A stretch of DNA of 64,000 nt from positions 86,720,001 through 86,784,000 of the forward strand of contig CM075669.1 in NCBI GenBank assembly GCA_037962975.1, in the 5' to 3' direction. This document shows positions 59,756 through 64,000 of this stretch, piece after piece. Positions within the stretch are counted from its first letter, which is position 1, and each line of letters opens with the position of its first letter. The notes beneath the pieces were generated by a model, which was not told where the DNA came from, did not search any database, and was given only the letters and a program-made list of their open reading frames with translations. The translations under genes and the position numbers were made by a program. This DNA comes from Clitoria ternatea. Lineage: Eukaryota; Streptophyta; Magnoliopsida; Fabales; Fabaceae.

Positions 59756-61179
59756 AACTTGGTTGATGCACCTGAAGGGGTAAAACCTATAGGATGCAAG
59801 TGGGTTTTCAAAAAGAAAACTGACATGGATGGTAATATAAGTACCTTTAAAGTAAGGTTGGTGGCTAAAGGTTTCAAGCAAATACATTGTATAGACTATG
59901 ATGAAACTTTTTCCCCAGTTGCTATGCTAAAGTCTGTTCAGATTATACTTTCCTTAATGGAAATCTTCTTGAGGAAGTGTACATGACACAACCCGAAGGC
60001 TTTGTTAAGCCTGAAGCATCCAGGAAGGTGTGCAAACTACAACGTTCCATATATGGACTTAAGCAAGCTTCTAGAAATTGGAATCTTTGTTTTGATGAAG
60101 CTGTTAAACAATTTGGCTTTACTAAAAATGAGGATGAACCTTGTGTCTACAAGAAGGTTAGTGACTACACAATTGTTTTTCTGGTCCTGTATGTTGATGA
60201 CATACTACTTATCGGAAATGACGTTCCTACTCTTCAATCTGTGAAGAGTTGGTTGGGAAGCTGTTTTTCTATGAAAGACTTAGGTGAAGCAACCTACGTG
60301 TTAGGAATTAAGATCTATAGAGATAGATCAAGAAAACTTCTTGGCCTAAGTCAGAATACATACATAGACAAAGTGTTAAAAAGGTCTAACATGCAAGATT
60401 CCAAGAAAGGAACTTTGCCTATGGCTCATGGCATAAGCCTATTAAAAGCTCAATCTTCTTCCATTAAAGAAGAGAGAGAACGGATGAATAAGATTCCATA
60501 TGCATCTGCTATTGGATCAATCATGTATGCCATGATATGTACCCAACCAGATGTCTCGTACGCTTTAAGCATGACGAGCAGATACCAGTCTGATCCCGGT
60601 GAAAGTCACTAGACTGTTGACAAGAATATCCTGAAGTACTTAAGAAAAACTAATGATTCATTCTTGATATATGGAGGGGAAGAAGAGCTCATTGTAAAAG
60701 GTTACACTGATGCTAGCTTCCAAACTAATAAGGATGACTCAAGATCGCAATCTGGGTACGTGTTTTGTCTAAATGGTGGCGCTATAAGCTAGAAGAGTTT
60801 AAAGCAAGAGACAGTCGCTGATTCTACTACAGAGTCTGAGTATATTGCTGCCTCAAATGCTGTAAAAGAGGCAGTATGGATCAAGAAGTTCATAACAAAA
60901 CTTGGGATTATTCCTAGCATTGTGGACCCTATAAGTCTCTACTGTGACAATAGTGGAGCAATCGCACAAGCTAAGGAACCTAGATCACATCAACGATCCA
61001 AGCATATACTTAGGTGATTTCATCTCATTTGAGAGATCCTTGACCGAGGAGATGTAAAGATATGTAAGGTGCATACTGATAAGAATATTGCTAACCCACT
61101 CACAAAACTTCTTACACAACAAAAACATGAGGGGCACTCTAGATCATTAGGCATTAGGCAAATGTCTGATTGGCTCTAG
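59756..61179 (+). pseudogene. copia-3 reverse transcriptase and RNase H
   Basis: It begins LVDAPEGVKPIGCKWVFKKK and continues LVAKGFKQ. At about 59947 the reading jumps from LKSVQII to FLNGNLLEEVY in another frame: a deletion has removed the segment that in the family carries the first catalytic Asp (DVKTAF). After it come KLQRSIYGLKQASRNWN and LYVDDILLIGND, the intact YVDD box. RNase H follows with GYTDASFQTN, TTESEYIAAS and SLYCDNSGAI. Stops are TAG 60610, TAG 60790, TGA 61015 and TGA 61030; the frame ends at TAG 61177. Confidence 0.9.
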
Positions 61180-61182
61180 TGC

Positions 61183-61192
61183 AAGTGGGAGA
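61183..61192 (+). other. Polypurine tract of copia-3
   Basis: AAGTGGGAGA directly precedes the TG of the 3' LTR. The same sequence, inverted, is next to the copia-2 3' LTR. Confidence 0.85.
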
Positions 61193-61193
61193 T

Positions 61194-62485
61194 TGTTGGT
61201 GTATGCACTATGAGCTTTTATACTTTTTCATTTGTATTATTTTTTTGCTTATCAATAAAATAAGTATTTCAGTTTAAAATTATTTTAAAATGTATTTATC
61301 CTTGGAGTAATAGGTCATATAAAAGTTATTCCCAAAATGTCCTTAGTCAAGTATTTACATGGGGACATGTAAATACATTGAGACTAGTGTGTGAGTGTAC
61401 TGATGATCTGATCTTACAGATCATAGATATAGATGATATCAAGTCTTCACAGGATATACATTAAGAGTAATAATGTATTGGACAGACCCACCATGAGAAC
61501 GTTGCATGGATCATTACATGAATGTCATAAACGATTCTTAATGTGATAATGGTATATGTAGTCCTTCGACCTAAAGTCACTACGATTCCTATATAAGGAG
61601 TTTATTGTTTTAATACAATTAAACGTCTTTTGTAACAAGAGGACTATAAAGATTATGATTAGGCAATGAACAAATTATGTAGAGGGATGTGAGTGATGTA
61701 GATGGGATTTGTCTCTCCTATAGAGAAGTGATATCTATAGGCCACTTGATGGAGTAAGACTAAGAAAACACATGGCCATGCTAGAAAGAATAAATATTAG
61801 ATATTTATTTGGATCAAGTCTACTCCGGTATCAAGTAAAATAAATTGGGCCATACAAGGATGACGCGACCATGCCTTGGGCCCAATTAGGATATCGTGAC
61901 AAAAGGAACAAACATATTAAATAATTATCACTTATAGGTTATGTTGATATTAAATAATATTCAGACATAATGATGCATTGCTAGATGCCGTAATTATTTT
62001 ATATTAATAATAAAATAATTTATTATTAATATGACCGGGTATTTTACCTATAGGGTCACACACATAGAGTAAGCCCATCAGAAAATATTGTTTTATTTTA
62101 GTTGGACTAAAATAAAGCTATTGGGCCTAACTTATTTAGAATGAGTAAGGAGCCCACTCTTTAGAGAGAACAAATTAGGTCAAACCTAAGCCTATAAATA
62201 GAGCATAAGATTCTCATAGGCCGTTCACTCAAGTGAGACACAAATTTGCAAAAGTTGCAAAAGCTACACGCTGTCAACTAGCAGTTGGCAAGTGTTGCGA
62301 TTCTGGTGGGAGTGCTCGTGTGGACTCCTAAAGGACGAGGCTACGACTACTTCGGTGTTCTTTAATAGGTAATTCTAAAATGATTTTTTTTGTATGTGTT
62401 TGTCTTATGCTTTGAAACACGGCGTTTTGCAAATCCTATGGAATCCTTATATTTCCACTGCTCATATACTAAGGATTCCTTAACA
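61194..62485 (+). repeat. 3' LTR of copia-3
   Basis: 1292 bp, TGTTGGTG to CCTTAACA; close in sequence to the 5' LTR with scattered substitutions. Confidence 0.93.
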
Positions 62486-62676
62486 CTATGTGTAACATCC
62501 CCGTTTTAAAATTAAATGTTGAATGAAAAATAAACCATTAAGACTTGATTGCATTTAACTACTTAAGATTAAGCCATTAAAATATTAAAAATGGTGATGG
62601 TCAGGGGATGGAGTGGAGCGCACGTGGCTGCTGCAGCACACACTCTCCCATCCCACTCTTCTCTTGTTCATGCGCA

Positions 62677-62681
<5 letters not shown>

Positions 62682-62721
<40 letters not shown>
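62682..62721. repeat. (AT)n microsatellite
   Basis: 40 bp of uninterrupted AT, about 190 bp inside the LTR and just upstream of a pyrimidine-rich region. Confidence 0.95.
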
Positions 62722-62723
<2 letters not shown>

Positions 62724-63073
62724 TGAGCCTTTAGGGAGGAACACACTTACTCTTTCTTCAGACTCTCTCCTCCGTCACTTCATCCTCTACTTCCTCTCTT
62801 CGTCTCCATTTTTCTTCTTCTTCCATCTTACTCTTCGCTCCTGGAGATCTTGATTCCAGTACTGAAGAACGGACCACACTTCATCCCAGAATCAGGCGCA
62901 GGATACGACAAAGCCAAGGAAGACCGGACGAACCAGGAGAAGGACATCGGACCCGACAACAAGAACGAAAAAGGTTTCTGAGGATTCTTCTAAAGGTAGG
63001 GGGCGCTTGCATGTCGAATGCATGGTCTAAGAACGGTACCGGATGAACATGCTGCTGAGCGTGGGTGTGGGTG

Positions 63074-63190
63074 TGCATGTATTTATAATCATTAAAACTG
63101 ATGCTGTGTATGTGTGCATGTATTTATAATCATTAGAACTGATGCTGTGTATGTGTGCATGTATTCACAATTACTAAAACTGATGCATGA
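63074..63190. repeat. 41-bp tandem repeat, nearly three units
   Basis: Units start TGCATGTATT at 63074, 63115 and 63156; the first two are almost identical, the third is diverged. Confidence 0.9.
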
Positions 63191-64000
63191 TTTTAGATTC
63201 TGATAGTGACCTTCGTGGCGATGGTGTAGCTTGCTCGTGGGTGATAATGATGGATCTACTTTGTTGTCACTATGAAATGTATATATGTGCATGTTCTTAA
63301 ATTGGATTGCCCAATGTTGTTAGTCTGATGACCGATTGTAACATGCATTGGTGCGACTGATTGAATTAATGACGACTGTAAGGTGTTCATGGCTCGATGA
63401 TGTGTAATAATGAATGTGTTAGTTGCATGAGTAAGAGTGGGGTGACCCATGGAAGGTCAAGAACCCCAAGGGAAATGACTTCCAGTTACCAACCCTGGCT
63501 AGATCCCAATAGAGCTCGTGGTAGCCGTTGGAGCTAGAGAAGTGAGTCTCGAGACGCCGTGGAGAGGCCGGTGCCACCTGGTAAGAGCTGAGGGACGAGG
63601 GGCCAAAAGAAAAAGGGGGCTGTAACTGAGAGTCTTTACCCGAGTCGGATCCGCAGGCATGCATATAGAAATAGGGCTGATTGTGGTGATGTATAAGACT
63701 ATATATGTGCATGTGTATGATTTTGAATGCATGAATATATATATATTTAGATGTGAGATAAACTCTGTGAATTATGTGTGTCATGAATGTTGTTTGAATT
63801 GTATGAATTTGGTTACTTGAGAAAGGTTGAGTGATAGCAGGAGCGTGTACTGACGCTGATACCGAGTCTGTGAGTATCATTTTACATGTAAAAGCTCACC
63901 CCTGCAGTGGCCATTTTCAGTGAATGTCTCTCGTGAGGAGGATCCGAAGCAGAGCTGGAATGCTGGGCGGAGTGCTGATGCATTTCGAAGGTTTAATTAA

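Larger units (their letters stand above)
54128..62485 (+). mobile_element. Ty1-copia element copia-3, nearly complete but inactive
   Basis: LTRs of 1297 and 1292 bp enclose a primer site, a 1.8-kb leader, one long gag-pol frame and a polypurine tract. The flanks are CTGTG (54123-54127) and CTATG (62486-62490), a duplication with one mismatch. It is the same family as copia-2. Gag-pol has many stops and one internal deletion, so the element could only move with help from another copy, if at all. Confidence 0.93.
62491..64000 (+). mobile_element. Start of a long gypsy-type LTR, cut by the window end
   Basis: It begins TGTAACATCCCCG five bases after copia-3. It has a pyrimidine-rich CT/TTC region (62740-62830), the phrase AAGGTAGGGGGCG near 62995 and CGAGTCGGATCCG near 63645; AAAAGCTCACCCCTGCAG near 63890 resembles the complement of 20285-20310 in E2. 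No end is reached, so solo LTR and full element cannot be told apart. Confidence 0.7.

Noticed and set aside
63419..63880. Minus-strand open frame of 153 residues
   Set aside because: Antisense to the gypsy-type LTR; no domain, rich in His/Ile/Thr.

Overview
This window is plant nuclear DNA, AT-rich and packed with retrotransposons. The only conventional gene that looks intact is a two-exon SOUL heme-binding-type gene on the minus strand (41995-43763). Very long LTRs, tRNA-iMet primer sites, a Mutator-like element with a 9-bp target duplication and GT-AG introns all indicate a flowering plant. A papilionoid legume (Phaseolus/Vigna-like) is my guess from the general character of the repeats; the sequence does not prove it. 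No rRNA, tRNA, CRISPR or organelle genes were seen.

Left part (1-6911): a putative solo LTR with ATGAATCGATTCAT palindromes (289-1959), a minus-strand Ty1-copia RNase H fragment (3370-4020), and a Ty3-gypsy leader plus broken gag (about 4017-6003). A hAT-type (BED finger/DUF659) transposase pseudogene begins at about 6430.

Nested block (6912-39785): the hAT pseudogene is split into three pieces. The first break is LTR A, a 5.76-kb solo LTR (6912-12675, duplication AGGTT). The second break is an old copia element, copia-1 (13108-39785). Copia-1 is itself split by two LTR units, E2 (14210-22850) and E1 (22856-36755 with gaps). E1 holds copia-2 (24416-36599, minus strand, duplication CTAAT), and copia-2 holds LTR B (29575-33553, duplication GGAAC). 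Exact target duplications and resuming reading frames give the order of events: hAT gene, copia-1, E1/E2, copia-2, LTR B.

Middle (39786-49948): the tail of the hAT pseudogene, the SOUL gene, then a MULE (44205-49532) with about 202-bp terminal inverted repeats. The MULE carries a five-exon mudrA-type transposase with three in-frame stops and, on the opposite strand, an open GRF zinc-finger/membrane-anchor gene. The MULE appears to sit inside an older small hAT-like MITE.

Right part (51032-64000): minus-strand LTR fragments, the nearly complete but dead copia-3 (54128-62485), and directly after it the start of another long gypsy-type LTR that runs off the window.

The most unusual signal lies in the long LTRs. 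They contain dense arrays of very short hairpins in which the loop is constant (CCA, or ACTCG/CGAGT) while the arms differ from hairpin to hairpin yet remain complementary. They also hold clusters of a 12-bp palindrome-like word (TCGCT, two variable bases, AGCGA) and one 18-base word shared by four LTR copies. I know of no description of this hairpin vocabulary, but I could not search for one.
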